Shown here: piece after piece, positions 34,746-44,588 of the stretch
Layout: every line of letters begins with the position of its first letter
Numbering within the stretch: position 1 is the stretch's first letter
Source: Neoroseomonas soli
Lineage (GTDB): Bacteria; Pseudomonadota; Alphaproteobacteria; Acetobacterales; Acetobacteraceae
Assembly: GCF_018129065.1 (NCBI RefSeq)
Contig: NZ_JAAEDM010000009.1
Span: 30,106-94,105 of the forward strand
Length of the DNA stretch: 64,000 nucleotides
Direction of reading: 5' to 3'
Position numbers and translations under genes: made by a program
The notes under the pieces: generated by a model
Databases searched by the model: none
The model's input: only the letters and a program-made list of their open reading frames with translations
Told to the model about the DNA's origin: nothing

Positions 34746-36728
34746 TCAGCCGTGTTCCGGCGCGCGGGCGACCAGCGTCGTCTCGAGCGACTGCACGATG
34801 GCGAGGTAGCGTTCGAACTGCGCGAGGACGTCGGCAATGATCTGGTCCTTGCTCAGGCCCATCACGTCGTACCCGTGGCTGCCGTCGCTGAAGAAGGTAC
34901 GGGCCTCGTGGCGCAGCTCGGGTGACGTGGCCTCGAAGGCGAAGAAGGCCGGCAGCTTGTGGTCGGATCGCTGCACGCCATAGACGAAGTCGCGTACTCC
35001 CTCGGCGGGGGAGGTGAGGAGGACGGCGCCGGTTTCCTCGTTCCAGCCGACCGTCGCGGGGCGGCCGCGCCGCGTCAGCTCGGCCGCCACGACCTCGAGG
35101 GCCGGTTCGACCGAGGCGCGGAGGAAGGCGGCGATATCGGCTTCCGTCGGGACCTTCAGCGCCAGGGCCAGGCGCTGCCTCCAGGCCAGTTCCGCCGCCG
35201 GGAATGACCGCGACGGACCCGCGGCCCGCAGCGACGCCTGCTGGGCGAGGTCCGCCCGCATCCCCTTCGAGAGCGACCAGAGCAGCGCGAGCATCACCAG
35301 CGCAAAGGGCAGTGCCGCCGCGATGGTGGCCGCTTGCAGCGCCGCGAGGCCGCCGGTCAGCAGCAGGACGGCCGCCACCACCCCTTGCAGGGCGCACCAG
35401 AAGACGCGCTGGAGCGTGGTGGTATCCGTCCGGCCCCCGGCGGCGATGGCGTCCACCACCAGGGAGCCGGAATCGGCCGAGGTGACGAAGAAGACCGCGA
35501 CCAGCACGACCGCGAGGGCGGAGGTGATCGCCGGGAAGGGCAGGTAGGCGAAGAACTCGAACAGCGCGACGGAGATGTCGGCCGCGACATCGGCGCTGAG
35601 CGCCCCGTTCGCGACCGTCAGGTCGAGGTGGATGGCGGTGTTCCCGAACACGGTCATCCAGAAGAAGGTGAAGCCGGCCGGGATGAAGAGCGCGGCGAGG
35701 ACGAACTCCCGCACCGTCCTTCCGCGCGAGATGCGCGCGATGAACATGCCGACGAAGGGCGACCAGGAGATCCACCAGGCCCAGTAGAAGAGGGTCCAGG
35801 CATCGATCCAGGGCTTCGGCTCATAGGCATAGATGTTGAAGGTCCGCAGCAGCAGGGTGTCGAGATAGAGCCCGATGTTCTGCACGAAGTCGCGCATCAG
35901 CAGCCGGGTCGGACCGACCGCGAGCACGAAGAGCATCAGCGCGATGGCCAGCAGGAGGTTGAACTCGCCGAGGCGCCGCACGCCCTTGTCGAGCCCGGTG
36001 AGGACCGAGATGGTCGCCGCCCCCATGATGACCGCGATGAGCAGGATCTGGGTCGCCGTGCCGGCGGAGATGCCGAGGAGGAAGTTCAGCCCCGCCGTGA
36101 TCTGGAGCACCCCGAAGCCGAGCGAGGTGGCGATGCCGAAGACCGTCCCGCAGATCGCGAAGATGTCCACCGCATGGCCGATCGGCCCGTCGATCCGCTC
36201 CTTGAGCAGCGGGTAGAAGCCGGAGCGTATGGTCAGCGGCAGGTTGTACCGGTAGCCGAAATAGGCGAGCGACAGGCCGACCACGCCATAGATCGCCCAG
36301 GCATGGATGCCCCAGTGGAAGAAGGTGATGGTCATCGCCTGGCGCTGCGCCGCGACGCTGCGCGGCATGGCTTCCGGAGGGGAGGCGAAATGGGTCACCG
36401 GCTCGGCCACCGCGAAATACATCAGGCCGATGCCCATGCCGGCGGCGAACAGCATCGCCATCCAGGACATGAAGGGAAAATCGGGTTCGGATTCGTCGGG
36501 GCCGAGCTTCAGGTCCCCCGTGCGCCCGAAGGCGAGAATGAGGACTCCGGCGAGGAAGATGCCGACGGCGAGGAGATAGAACCACCCGAACTGCGCCAGG
36601 ATGCCGGCCTGCAGGGTGGTGAAGACGGCTGCCGCACGATCCGGGAGCAGGGCGCCGACCATGAGGAACAAGCCGATGACGATGATCGCCCCGAAGAAGA
36701 CAGGCGGGTTGATGACGAAGCGTCGCAC
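34746..36728 (-). CDS. BCCT family transporter (BetT-like)
   Basis: 660-residue carrier of the betaine/choline/carnitine family with 12 hydrophobic segments (about 5-490). The conserved tryptophan segment appears as [25 protein letters not shown], and [14 protein letters not shown] is the glycine-rich unwound region of the first repeat. A C-terminal cytoplasmic part of about 150 residues, as in BetT, may sense osmolarity. No ATG suits the start, but GTG 36728 ([12 protein letters not shown]) has a strong GAGAGGAGG six bases upstream. It is divergent from the amidohydrolase gene and 52 bases before prpD. Confidence 0.9.
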   Translation of the reverse strand: MRRFVINPPVFFGAIIVIGLFLMVGALLPDRAAAVFTTLQAGILAQFGWFYLLAVGIFLAGVLILAFGRTGDLKLGPDESEPDFPFMSWMAMLFAAGMGIGLMYFAVAEPVTHFASPPEAMPRSVAAQRQAMTITFFHWGIHAWAIYGVVGLSLAYFGYRYNLPLTIRSGFYPLLKERIDGPIGHAVDIFAICGTVFGIATSLGFGVLQITAGLNFLLGISAGTATQILLIAVIMGAATISVLTGLDKGVRRLGEFNLLLAIALMLFVLAVGPTRLLMRDFVQNIGLYLDTLLLRTFNIYAYEPKPWIDAWTLFYWAWWISWSPFVGMFIARISRGRTVREFVLAALFIPAGFTFFWMTVFGNTAIHLDLTVANGALSADVAADISVALFEFFAYLPFPAITSALAVVLVAVFFVTSADSGSLVVDAIAAGGRTDTTTLQRVFWCALQGVVAAVLLLTGGLAALQAATIAAALPFALVMLALLWSLSKGMRADLAQQASLRAAGPSRSFPAAELAWRQRLALALKVPTEADIAAFLRASVEPALEVVAAELTRRGRPATVGWNEETGAVLLTSPAEGVRDFVYGVQRSDHKLPAFFAFEATSPELRHEARTFFSDGSHGYDVMGLSKDQIIADVLAQFERYLAIVQSLETTLVARAPEHG

Positions 36729-36985
36729 GGCGAGCCTCCTCTCGCGTCGCCGGCTGGGGGTGCCGGTCAAGGCCTGGACGGGGAGGGCCGAGGCAAGCGC
36801 GTCGGTCACTGCCACCCGGCACGGCCGATTCAACCCGCCGCTGTCGTTACGGAACCATGCGGGCGCGAACATTCCGGCGCAAGCGCATTCGATGAGGCGG
36901 CTACCGGCGCGCCGGGGAGGGCCGGTTTGAGCAAAGCGCGAACCGGATTAACGTCGCCCACCTTCGATGCCGGGAGTCCCTCCGC

Positions 36986-38377
36986 ATGTCCGACGCCGCC
37001 CCCTTCGACCGCGTGATGCGCGGCGACATCGTGCTTTCCGACCGCGTGCTGCGCGATGGCTACGTCGCCATCCGCGGCGAGACGATCGCCGCGATCGGGG
37101 AGGGCGTCAGCCCGCCGGCGAAGCAGGTGGTGGACCATTCGGGCAAGTACGTGCTGCCCGGCCTGGTCGACGGGCACATGCACACCTCCTCCTCGCGCGG
37201 CTGGCCGGGGATCAAGGGTGCGTCGATGTCCGCGGCGGCGGGCGGCGTCACCACCTGCGTGGACATGCCCTATGACGTGCCGCGGCCGGTGACGGATGCC
37301 TCGATCCTCGCGGAGAAGATCGAGGTGGTGAACACCACATCACATGTCGACATGGCGCTCTACGGGACGATCACGAAGACCGGGGGCGTGGATGCCATCG
37401 CGGGCCTCGCAGAAGCGGGGGTCTGCTCCTTCAAGCTCTCTACATATGAGTATGACGCCGTCCGCTTCCCGCGCATCGACCACCCCACCATGGTCGCCGC
37501 CTTCCGGGAGATCGCGAAGACCGGCCTGATGGTCGCCGTCCACAACGAGGACCAGGAGATCGTCGTCCGGCTGACGGAGGAAGCGAAGGCCGCCGGGAAC
37601 ACGACGCCGATCTGGCATTGCCGCACCCGCCCGCCGCTCTGCGAGACCATGGCGGATCTCGAGATCTTCGAGATCGGCCTCGAGACGGGGGCGCATGTCC
37701 ACATCGCGCATTCCTCGCTTGCCCGCGGCTTCGAGATCGCGGAGGTCTTCCGCCGCATGGGCGGCAAGGCGTCCGGCGAGGCCTGCATCCAGTACCTGTG
37801 CATGACCGAGGAGGACATCGTCCGCCTCGAAGGTTTCGGGAAGTGCAACCCCCCGTTCCGCACCCATGAGGAAGTGGCGCGGATGTGGGAAGCCTTCGCG
37901 GCCGGCAAGATCGCCTATGTCTCGACCGACCACGCGCCCTGGCCGAAGGACCGCAAGACCTACAGCGGGGATATTTTCAGCGTCGGCGCCGGGTTGACCG
38001 GCCTGCAGTCCTTCGCGCCGCTGATGTACACGCTGCTGTCCGAACGCTCCCTGCCGGTGACGCTGATGGCGAAGTACTGCGCCGAGCGGCCGGCAAAGTT
38101 CCACGGCCTGTTCCCCAGGAAGGGCGCCATCCGCATCGGCGCGGATGCGGATTTCGTGGTGCTGGAAACCGGCGAGTTCACCTTCGACGCGCAGGACATC
38201 CAGGACGAGGCGGACGCGAAGTGGTCCCCGTATGACGGGCGCCGCGTGGCCGCGCGCGTCGCGGCGACCTACCTGCGCGGGGCGTGCATCTGGGACGGCA
38301 GGCAGGTGCTGGCGAAGCCCGGCACCGGTCGCTTCGTGCCACGGCAACACAATGGGACCTATGTCGGGGAAGAATGA
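36986..38377 (+). CDS. Cyclic amidohydrolase (allantoinase/hydantoinase/dihydroorotase-like)
   Basis: 463-residue metal-dependent amidohydrolase, the size of D-hydantoinases and allantoinases. LPGLVDGHMHT gives the first two metal histidines, SFKLSTYEYD has the bridging lysine (Lys150, normally carboxylated), AHSSLARG holds a third histidine, and VSTDHAPW the metal aspartate. The sequence around the lysine is unlike well-known dihydropyrimidinases, so the exact ring substrate is open. Two N-carbamoyl-D-amino-acid hydrolase paralogues follow downstream, which favours a hydantoin or ureide ring-opening role. Confidence 0.82.
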   Translation: MSDAAPFDRVMRGDIVLSDRVLRDGYVAIRGETIAAIGEGVSPPAKQVVDHSGKYVLPGLVDGHMHTSSSRGWPGIKGASMSAAAGGVTTCVDMPYDVPRPVTDASILAEKIEVVNTTSHVDMALYGTITKTGGVDAIAGLAEAGVCSFKLSTYEYDAVRFPRIDHPTMVAAFREIAKTGLMVAVHNEDQEIVVRLTEEAKAAGNTTPIWHCRTRPPLCETMADLEIFEIGLETGAHVHIAHSSLARGFEIAEVFRRMGGKASGEACIQYLCMTEEDIVRLEGFGKCNPPFRTHEEVARMWEAFAAGKIAYVSTDHAPWPKDRKTYSGDIFSVGAGLTGLQSFAPLMYTLLSERSLPVTLMAKYCAERPAKFHGLFPRKGAIRIGADADFVVLETGEFTFDAQDIQDEADAKWSPYDGRRVAARVAATYLRGACIWDGRQVLAKPGTGRFVPRQHNGTYVGEE

Positions 38378-38651
38378 ACGGCCGAAAGGCCACTGGATCA
38401 AGCGCCAGCCACGGCCATCCCGCGCCGGCAATGCGCCGCCGCCACGGCAGAAGCCGGGCCTGGGCGCTGCCGCGCTCGCGCTTGGCGCGGGGCTGCTGCT
38501 CGGGCTGCTCGGCGCCAGCATGGCGGCGCAGGCCGGCGCGTCGGAAGGCGTGCCGGGACTTCTCGCCGGGGGCGGCTTCTGCCTCGCCTCCGCTCTCGTC
38601 TGGCGTGCCTTCGGTGGCACGCTTCAGGATGTCAGGGACCTGTTCAAATGA
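38361..38651 (+). CDS. Small two-helix membrane protein
   Basis: 96-residue protein. A basic, proline-rich N-terminus (MSGKNERPKGHWIKRQPRPSR) is followed by two hydrophobic segments (about 35-55 and 65-85) and a short amphipathic tail ending DVRDLFK. No family is recognised. It overlaps the amidohydrolase end by 17 bases and the next hydrolase start by four (ATGA), so it is embedded in the catabolic operon. It could be a small accessory subunit; its role is unknown. Confidence 0.6.
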   Translation: MSGKNERPKGHWIKRQPRPSRAGNAPPPRQKPGLGAAALALGAGLLLGLLGASMAAQAGASEGVPGLLAGGGFCLASALVWRAFGGTLQDVRDLFK

Positions 38652-39592
38652 GTCGCATCCTCCGCATCGCCGGCGCCCAGATGGGCGGGAACCAGAAGGC
38701 CGACAGCCGCAAGGCGATCCTCGACCGCATGATCGCGCTGCTCGAGGACGCGGCGGGGAAGGGCGCGAAGATGGTCGTCTTCCCAGAACTGCCCTTCACC
38801 ACCTTCTTCCCGCGCTGGCTGTTCACCGATACGGCCGAACTCGACACCTATTTCGAGAAGGAACTGCCCGGGCCCAACACCCAGGCGCTGTTCGACCGGG
38901 CGAAGGAACTCGGCGTCGGCATGTACGTTGGCTACGCGGAACTCACGCCGCAGGGCCAGCGCTTCAACACCGCCGTGACGGTCGGGCCTGACGGCGCCAT
39001 CCTCGGGAAGTACCGCAAGATCCACCTGCCGGGCACGGTGGAACCCCGCGCCGGTGACCGCTTCCAGCAACTCGAGAAGCGCTACTTCGAGTACGGCGAC
39101 ATGGGCTTCCCCGCCTTCCGCGGTCCGGAATCCTGGCAACGGCCGGTGCTCGGCATGCTCATCTGCAACGACCGCCGCTGGCCGGAAGGCTGGCGCTGCT
39201 ACGGACTGCAGGGCGTGGAACTCATGCTCATCGGCTACAACTCCGCCGCCTATGACCCGATGGGCGGGACCACGGAAAGCGCCGACCTGCGTACCTTCCA
39301 TTCGACGCTCGCGGTGCAGGCCAATGCCTACATGAACGCGACCTGGGCGGTGTCTGTCGCGAAGGCCGGCAACGAGGACGGCTCGGGCCTGATCGGCGGC
39401 TCCGTCATCGTGGACCCGAACGGCATCGTGGTGGCGCAGGCCGGGACGCTGGGCGACGAGGTGATCCTCGCCGACGCCGATTTCGACGCCTGCCGGCAGG
39501 GCAAGGAGAAGATGTTCAACTTCGCTGCCCATCGCCGCCCGCAATGGTACCGGCCCATCGTGGACCAGGTGGGCGCCGTTTCCCCGCCCTGA
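38648..39592 (+). CDS. N-carbamoyl-D-amino-acid hydrolase-like (nitrilase superfamily), copy A
   Basis: 314-residue nitrilase-superfamily amidohydrolase. The Glu-Lys-Cys triad is intact: Glu47 in FPELPFTTFFPR, Lys124 in YRKIHLPG and Cys173 in ICNDRRWPE. The wording of these motifs matches N-carbamoyl-D-amino-acid hydrolases, which convert N-carbamoyl-D-amino acids to D-amino acid, CO2 and ammonia. It is likely to act after the upstream ring-opening amidohydrolase. A paralogue lies at 41834-42796, so two related substrates may be handled. Confidence 0.88.
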   Translation: MSRILRIAGAQMGGNQKADSRKAILDRMIALLEDAAGKGAKMVVFPELPFTTFFPRWLFTDTAELDTYFEKELPGPNTQALFDRAKELGVGMYVGYAELTPQGQRFNTAVTVGPDGAILGKYRKIHLPGTVEPRAGDRFQQLEKRYFEYGDMGFPAFRGPESWQRPVLGMLICNDRRWPEGWRCYGLQGVELMLIGYNSAAYDPMGGTTESADLRTFHSTLAVQANAYMNATWAVSVAKAGNEDGSGLIGGSVIVDPNGIVVAQAGTLGDEVILADADFDACRQGKEKMFNFAAHRRPQWYRPIVDQVGAVSPP

Positions 39593-39712
39593 GCTGCCCC
39601 GCATGCCCGGCGCGCAGGGGAGGTTCCCCGGCGCCTCGCGCATGTGCGGCTTGCCCGGCCCCGGGCCGGCGCCCAAAATCCACCCAAGCGAGGGACGGAG
39701 GAGAACGGCGCC

Positions 39713-41470
39713 ATGGATGGCATCCTGACGGGGACGCCGCTCGAAGCCGCGGCCAGGACCTGGCTCGGCGACTTCGAGGCGGCGCTGGCCTCCGGGGAGG
39801 CGGCGCGCATCGGCGTGCTCTTTGCCGCTGAGAGCCATTGGCGCGACATCCTCGCCTTCACTTGGAACCTGCGGACCGCTTCGGGCGCCGGGGAGATCGG
39901 CGACCTTCTGGCCGGCTGCCTGCCACGCATGCAGCCGCGCGCGGTGGCGCTCGCGGCGCAGCGCACGCCGCCGCGGCGCGTGACCCGCGCCGGGACCGAG
40001 GCCATCGAAGCCATCTTTACCTTCGAGACCGCGGTCGGCCCCTGCAACGGCGTGGTCCGCCTGGTGAACGAAGGTGGCGAGCACCGCGCCTGGACGCTGA
40101 CGACCTCGCTGGACGAGATCCGCGGCCACGAGGACCCGGCCAACGGCAAGCGCTGGCAGGACGTGGACTGGAAGCGGAACTTCGGCGGCGAGAACTGGCT
40201 CGACCGGCGGAAGAAGGCCGCCGCCTATGCGGACCACGACCCGGCGGTGCTGGTGGTCGGCGCGGCGCAGGCGGGGCTGGCGGTGGCGGCGCGGCTGTCG
40301 CTTCTCGGGGTCGATACGCTGGTCGTGGACAAGGATGCGCGCGTCGGGGATTCCTGGCGCAAGCGCTACCACGCCCTGACGCTGCACAACGAGACGCGGG
40401 TCAATCACCTCCCGTACATGCCGTTCCCCAAGTCCTTCCCCGTCTTCATCCCGAAGGACATGCTGGCCAACTGGTTCGAGATCTACGCCGAGGCGATGGA
40501 ACTCAACGTCTGGACCGGCACGGAACTGACCGCCGGCACCTGGGACGAGGCGGCCAGGTGCTGGGACGTGACGCTGAAGCGCGCCGATGGCTCGGTGCGG
40601 CGGATGCGCCCGCGGCACATCGTCATGGCCAATGGCGTCAGCAGCTTCCCGATCATGCCGGAACTGCCGGGCCTCAGGGACTTCAAGGGCGCGGTGCGCC
40701 ATTCGGGGGATGTCGGCAGCGGGCTCGATTGGGCCGGCAAGCGAGCGCTGGTGCTCGGTACCGGCACCTCCGGGCATGACGTGGCGCAGGACCTGACGGT
40801 CTCCGGCGCCGCCGAGGTGACGATGATCCAGCGCAGCCCGACGCTGGTGGTCAGCCTCAAGGAGGCGCAGGCGCCCTACGCGCTCTACGACGAGGATATC
40901 TCCTTCGAGGACAAGGACCTCCTCGCCACCTCCTTCCCCTTCCCCGTCTACAAGCGGGCGCACCAGCGCATGACGCAGATGAATGCGCATGCGGACAAGG
41001 CACTGCTGGAGGGCTTGAAGGACCGCGGCTTCCGCCTGACCTCCGGGCCGGAGGGGACGGGCTGGCAGCACCTCTACCAGAACCGCGGCGGCGGCTATTA
41101 CTTCGATGCCGGCTGCTCGCAGATGATCATCGACGGCCGCGTCGGGCTGATCCAGTACGCCGATCTCGACCGCTTCGCCCCCGGGGGCGCGGTCATGAAG
41201 GATGGCAGCGTGAAGCCCGCCGACCTGATCGTGCTCGCGACGGGCTACGAGGGGCAGGCCGCCGCTGCCCGCCGGATCTTCGGCGATGCGGTGGGCGATC
41301 GCGTCGGCAAGGTCTGGGGCTTCGACGAGGAAGGCGAGTTGCACGGCATGTGGCGCCCGACCGGCCAGCCCGGCCTGTGGTTCCTTGCCGGCGGGTTGGC
41401 GCAATGCCGGATCTTCTCGAAGGTGCTGGCGCTGCAGATCAAGGCGCGCGAACTGGGCCTGACCGCGTGA
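39713..41470 (+). CDS. Flavin-containing monooxygenase with N-terminal NTF2-like domain
   Basis: 585-residue FAD/NADPH monooxygenase. Residues 1-150 look like a SnoaL/NTF2-like domain, starting ARTWLGDFEAALASGEAARI. VVGAAQAGLAVAAR (GxGxxG in variant form, 183-188) binds FAD, VLGTGTSGHDVAQD (349-354) binds NADPH, and FKGAVRHSGD matches the FxGxxxH motif of flavin monooxygenases. ATG 39713 has GGAGGAGAA upstream. Sandwiched between the two carbamoylase paralogues, it may oxidise an N-containing substrate that enters the same pathway; substrate not identifiable. Confidence 0.87.
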   Translation: MDGILTGTPLEAAARTWLGDFEAALASGEAARIGVLFAAESHWRDILAFTWNLRTASGAGEIGDLLAGCLPRMQPRAVALAAQRTPPRRVTRAGTEAIEAIFTFETAVGPCNGVVRLVNEGGEHRAWTLTTSLDEIRGHEDPANGKRWQDVDWKRNFGGENWLDRRKKAAAYADHDPAVLVVGAAQAGLAVAARLSLLGVDTLVVDKDARVGDSWRKRYHALTLHNETRVNHLPYMPFPKSFPVFIPKDMLANWFEIYAEAMELNVWTGTELTAGTWDEAARCWDVTLKRADGSVRRMRPRHIVMANGVSSFPIMPELPGLRDFKGAVRHSGDVGSGLDWAGKRALVLGTGTSGHDVAQDLTVSGAAEVTMIQRSPTLVVSLKEAQAPYALYDEDISFEDKDLLATSFPFPVYKRAHQRMTQMNAHADKALLEGLKDRGFRLTSGPEGTGWQHLYQNRGGGYYFDAGCSQMIIDGRVGLIQYADLDRFAPGGAVMKDGSVKPADLIVLATGYEGQAAAARRIFGDAVGDRVGKVWGFDEEGELHGMWRPTGQPGLWFLAGGLAQCRIFSKVLALQIKARELGLTA

Positions 41471-41667
41471 TCGACGTGGTGCGCGACGAGGAGACAGGCC
41501 ATTTCCGCGTGGTGACCTTCCGCGGGGAGACCATCGGCATCACCACCACCGAGGTGGCGGCCAACGACCTCGCGGAATTCCTGCTGGAAGCCTGGGAGGA
41601 GGCGACCGCCGCCGCCGCCGCCCGCGCACGGCTGAAGCACGGGACGGCGATCATCGAGCCGCGTTGA
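41467..41667 (+). CDS. 66-residue hypothetical protein coupled to the monooxygenase
   Basis: Small acidic, soluble-looking protein beginning VIDVVRDEETGHFRVVTF. It has a short beta-rich half (FRGETIGITTTEVAAND) and a helical half ending IIEPR. Its GTG overlaps the monooxygenase TGA (GTGA), which implies coupled translation and a possible regulatory or structural partner role. No family recognised. Confidence 0.55.
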   Translation: MIDVVRDEETGHFRVVTFRGETIGITTTEVAANDLAEFLLEAWEEATAAAAARARLKHGTAIIEPR

Positions 41668-41833
41668 CCGATCCGCGCCCGCGGCACCCACTGCCCGCGC
41701 CGCGGGCAATTCCGGCCCTGCGCAGCAAATTCGGCTGCCAGGGCGCCTCGACCGCGCAGGCGCGCCTGGCTAGAGCAGGACGCGACCGGGCGCCCCGCCG
41801 CGCCCTTCGCGCGCCGCCAGCCAGGAGCCGCCC

Positions 41834-42796
41834 ATGACCCGCAGCCTCGTCCTCGCCGCCGCCCAATTGGGGCCCATCCAGAAGGCGGAGGGGCGCGACG
41901 TCGCCGTCGGCCGCATGGTCCGGCTGATGGAAAAGGCCCACCAGCGTGGCGCCGAGGTCGTGGTCTTCCCCGAACTCGCGCTCACGACGTTCTTCCCGCG
42001 CTGGTACGAGGAGGACATCTCCGTCGCCGACCACTGGTACGAGTCCGCGCTGCCCTCCAACGAAACCGCGCCGCTCTTCGAGGCGGCGCGCAAGTACGGC
42101 ATCGCCTTCCACCTCGGCTACGCGGAGAAGACGCCGGACGGGCACCGCTACAACACCGCGGCCTTCGTCAGCCCGAACGGCGAGATCATGCTGAAGTACC
42201 GCAAGATCCACCTGCCTGGTCACAAGGACTACGACCCGATCCGCAAGGTGCAGCACCTCGAGAAGCGGTATTTCGAGGTCGGCGACCTCGGCTTCCCGGT
42301 GGTGCGTGCCCCGGTCGCGGGACAGGACGTCAACGTCGGCATGATGATCTGCAACGACCGCCGCTGGCCGGAAGCCTGGCGCGTGATGGGGCTGCAGCAG
42401 GTCGAGCTGGTCATGCTCGGCTACAACACGCCGTCCCTGAACATGGACAACCGCGGCTTCGAGGCGCACCACCTGCGCGTCTTCCATTCCCACCTGACCA
42501 TCCAGGCCGGCTGCTACCAGAACGCCTGCTTCGCGGTGGCGACGGCCAAGGCGGGGACCGAGGACGGGCATGAGCTCTTCGGCCATTCCATCATCGTGAA
42601 CCCGCAGGGGGAGATCATGGCCCAGGCCACCTCCTGGGGCGATGAGCTCATCGTCGCCGAGGCCGATCTCGGGATGTGCGAACTCGGCCGCACCACGATC
42701 TTCAACTTCGCGAAGCACCGGCGGCCCGAAGCCTATGGCCGCATCACCGGGCAGGTCGGCAGCGAGCCGCCGGCGGTCTGGGCGCCGGGGCGCTAG
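41834..42796 (+). CDS. N-carbamoyl-D-amino-acid hydrolase-like (nitrilase superfamily), copy B
   Basis: 320-residue paralogue of the 38648 gene with Glu47 (FPELALTTFFPR), Lys124 (YRKIHLPG) and Cys173 (ICNDRRWPE) all in register. It keeps the HKDYDPIRKVQHLEKRYF region found in classical N-carbamoyl-D-amino-acid amidohydrolases, so it is probably the closer homologue of the biochemically known enzymes. AGGAG lies five bases before the ATG. Its stop codon abuts the inverted-repeat element at 42797, which may have shaped the gene end. Confidence 0.9.
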   Translation: MTRSLVLAAAQLGPIQKAEGRDVAVGRMVRLMEKAHQRGAEVVVFPELALTTFFPRWYEEDISVADHWYESALPSNETAPLFEAARKYGIAFHLGYAEKTPDGHRYNTAAFVSPNGEIMLKYRKIHLPGHKDYDPIRKVQHLEKRYFEVGDLGFPVVRAPVAGQDVNVGMMICNDRRWPEAWRVMGLQQVELVMLGYNTPSLNMDNRGFEAHHLRVFHSHLTIQAGCYQNACFAVATAKAGTEDGHELFGHSIIVNPQGEIMAQATSWGDELIVAEADLGMCELGRTTIFNFAKHRRPEAYGRITGQVGSEPPAVWAPGR

Positions 42797-43133
42797 TGTC
42801 CTGGTTCTGAAGTCCTGCGGACTTCGTTCTCAGGCCACTAGCCTTTGTTTTCAATGGCCTGCTTGTTCGCTTCGTTCGCTGGAAATCCAGCGAACTTCGC
42901 GGGCAGGACACTGGAGCCGTTCCCGATCAGGTGGAATCACCTGATCGGGTGAAGATGCTCGCAAAAACAAAGACCTGGAGCGGTGTTCGTGAGCCGAGGC
43001 GAACGGAAGCCGCTCCAGTCTGCTGCCCGCTCCCTTCGCTGGCGATCCGGCGAAGGGAGCGGATCGGAAGCCCGCCGACAACCATGGCCGGTGGCCTGAA
43101 AACCAGGTCCGCAGGACTTCGGAACCAGGGCAT
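42797..43133. repeat. Two inverted copies of a ~120-bp unit around a central palindrome
   Basis: The left unit (42797-42917) and right unit (about 43012-43133) are inverted copies. Each has an outer CCTGGTTC(T/C)GAAGTCCTGCGGAC arm, then CAGGCCAC, a hairpin (TTCGCTGGAAATCCAGCGAA at left; CTTCGCTGGCGATCCGGCGAAG at right) and GCGGGCAG. Between them a perfect 12-bp stem CCCGATCAGGTG/CACCTGATCGGG (42922-42949) and a GGAGCGG/CCGCTCC hairpin. The central palindrome resembles short intergenic palindromes common in alphaproteobacteria. No transposase is present; a non-autonomous mobile origin is inferred. Confidence 0.8.
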
Positions 43134-43333
43134 TGGCGGGCCGCCGCCATGCAAATCCAGGTTGCGGCCGGAAGCGGGTCTCTATCTTCGGTTTCAATCC
43201 TCCGTGATCATTATCGTGCGGTTGTGAAACGAATTGCTGCCTGAGAAGGCCGGGATGTAGGGTTTCGCGTCATTCCCGCCGGCAGCGACCTGGTGGAGGC
43301 CCTGCCGCGCAAGGATGCGGAAGGGAGGCCGCC
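43134..43333. promoter_or_regulatory. Upstream region of the S8 protease gene
   Basis: About 200 bases after the repeat, with a locally AT-richer patch around 43190-43235 where a promoter for the protease would be expected. No exact promoter boxes can be assigned. GGGAGG at 43324 is the ribosome-binding site. Confidence 0.35.
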
Positions 43334-44584
43334 ATGGCCCAGAAGCACGAGACGCGACGCTCGGTCATCATCACCTTCAAGCCCAAGGACAAGCGCCCGG
43401 ACAAGGCCAAGGACAAGGTGGAGATCGTGAAGAGCGTCCTGCCGGACGGCATGCAGACGCAATTCTTCGACGCGACGACGCTCCCCTCCGGCTCATCGGT
43501 GCCGGCTCTGCCCGAGGACCTCGTCGCCTATGACGTGAACCAGTACGAGGCGCCGATCGTCACCGCGCGGCTCACCCAGGGCGAGATCGACCAGCTTTCC
43601 AAGAACGGCAACGTGGCGCAGGTGGAGGATGACCTCCCTTGCTACGCGATCGGCGCGGACCAGTACTCCCACCTGCTGTTCGAGAACCAGCCGAGCGTGC
43701 TGGCCGAGACCGTGCCGGCCGGCGTGTCCCAGATCCGCGCGCGGGAGGCATGGCCCTCCTCCCAGGGGGAGGGCGTGCGCGTCGCGGTGCTCGATACCGG
43801 CATCGACTTCAAGCATCCCGACCTGGCCGCCAATTACCGCGGCGGGGTGAGCTTCGTGCCGGGGGCGGCGACGCCCATGGACGACCACGGGCACGGGACC
43901 CACTGCGCGGGAACGATCGCGGCGCCGATCAACGGGCTCGGCGTGGTGGGGGTGGCGCCGAGCGCCTACCTCTACGCGGTGAAGGTCCTGGACAGCGGGG
44001 GCAGCGGCGCCTTCAGCCAGATCATCTCAGGCATCGACTGGGCGATCCAGAACCGCATGCACATCATCAGCATGAGCCTCGGCGCATCGGCGGCCCCGTC
44101 GGCGCTCCAGACCATGTGCAATACCGCCTGGGCCAAGGGGCTTCTGCTGGTGGCCGCGGCAGGGAATTCCGGCCCGCCGGTGTCGCCGGCGACATCGAGC
44201 GTCGGCTACCCCGGCAAGTACCGGCCGGTGATCGCCGTCTCGGCGATCGATTCCGGCAATGCCATCGCGTCCTTCTCCAGCCGCGGCCCGGAGGTCGATC
44301 TCTGCGCCCCTGGCGTGAGCGTGCTGTCGACGACGAAGGGCGGCGGCTATGGGTTCATGAGCGGGACCAGCATGGCCTGCCCCCATGTCGCCGGGGCCGC
44401 GGCGGCGATCTGGGGCGCGCATCGCTTCGCGACCAATGAGCAGATCTGGAACCTGCTCGCCGCCTGCGTGGACAATCTCGGCCCGCCCGGCTGGGATCCG
44501 AATTTCGGCTACGGCCGGGTGAATGTGGACCGCGCCGCGATGGCCTTCGCGCCTGCGCCGGTCATCGCCAAGAAGGGCATCTGA
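43334..44584 (+). CDS. S8 (subtilisin-type) serine protease
   Basis: 416-residue subtilase. The catalytic triad is complete: Asp154 in AVLDTGIDFKHPDL, His187 in GHGTHCAGT and Ser346 in GTSMACPHVAG, with AAAGNSGPP as the oxyanion region. Residues 1-120 form a propeptide-like domain with SVIITF and LTQGEIDQL. No signal peptide is visible (MAQKHETRRSVIITF), so it is either cytoplasmic or exported by an unusual route. The gene follows the inverted repeat and faces an exported propeptide-like gene across a terminator. Confidence 0.88.
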   Translation: MAQKHETRRSVIITFKPKDKRPDKAKDKVEIVKSVLPDGMQTQFFDATTLPSGSSVPALPEDLVAYDVNQYEAPIVTARLTQGEIDQLSKNGNVAQVEDDLPCYAIGADQYSHLLFENQPSVLAETVPAGVSQIRAREAWPSSQGEGVRVAVLDTGIDFKHPDLAANYRGGVSFVPGAATPMDDHGHGTHCAGTIAAPINGLGVVGVAPSAYLYAVKVLDSGGSGAFSQIISGIDWAIQNRMHIISMSLGASAAPSALQTMCNTAWAKGLLLVAAAGNSGPPVSPATSSVGYPGKYRPVIAVSAIDSGNAIASFSSRGPEVDLCAPGVSVLSTTKGGGYGFMSGTSMACPHVAGAAAAIWGAHRFATNEQIWNLLAACVDNLGPPGWDPNFGYGRVNVDRAAMAFAPAPVIAKKGI

Positions 44585-44588
44585 CCAG

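Noticed and set aside
38624..41404. 926-codon minus-strand open frame across the carbamoylase and monooxygenase genes
   Set aside because: Antisense to two proteins with intact catalytic motifs; composition is that of GC-rich noise.
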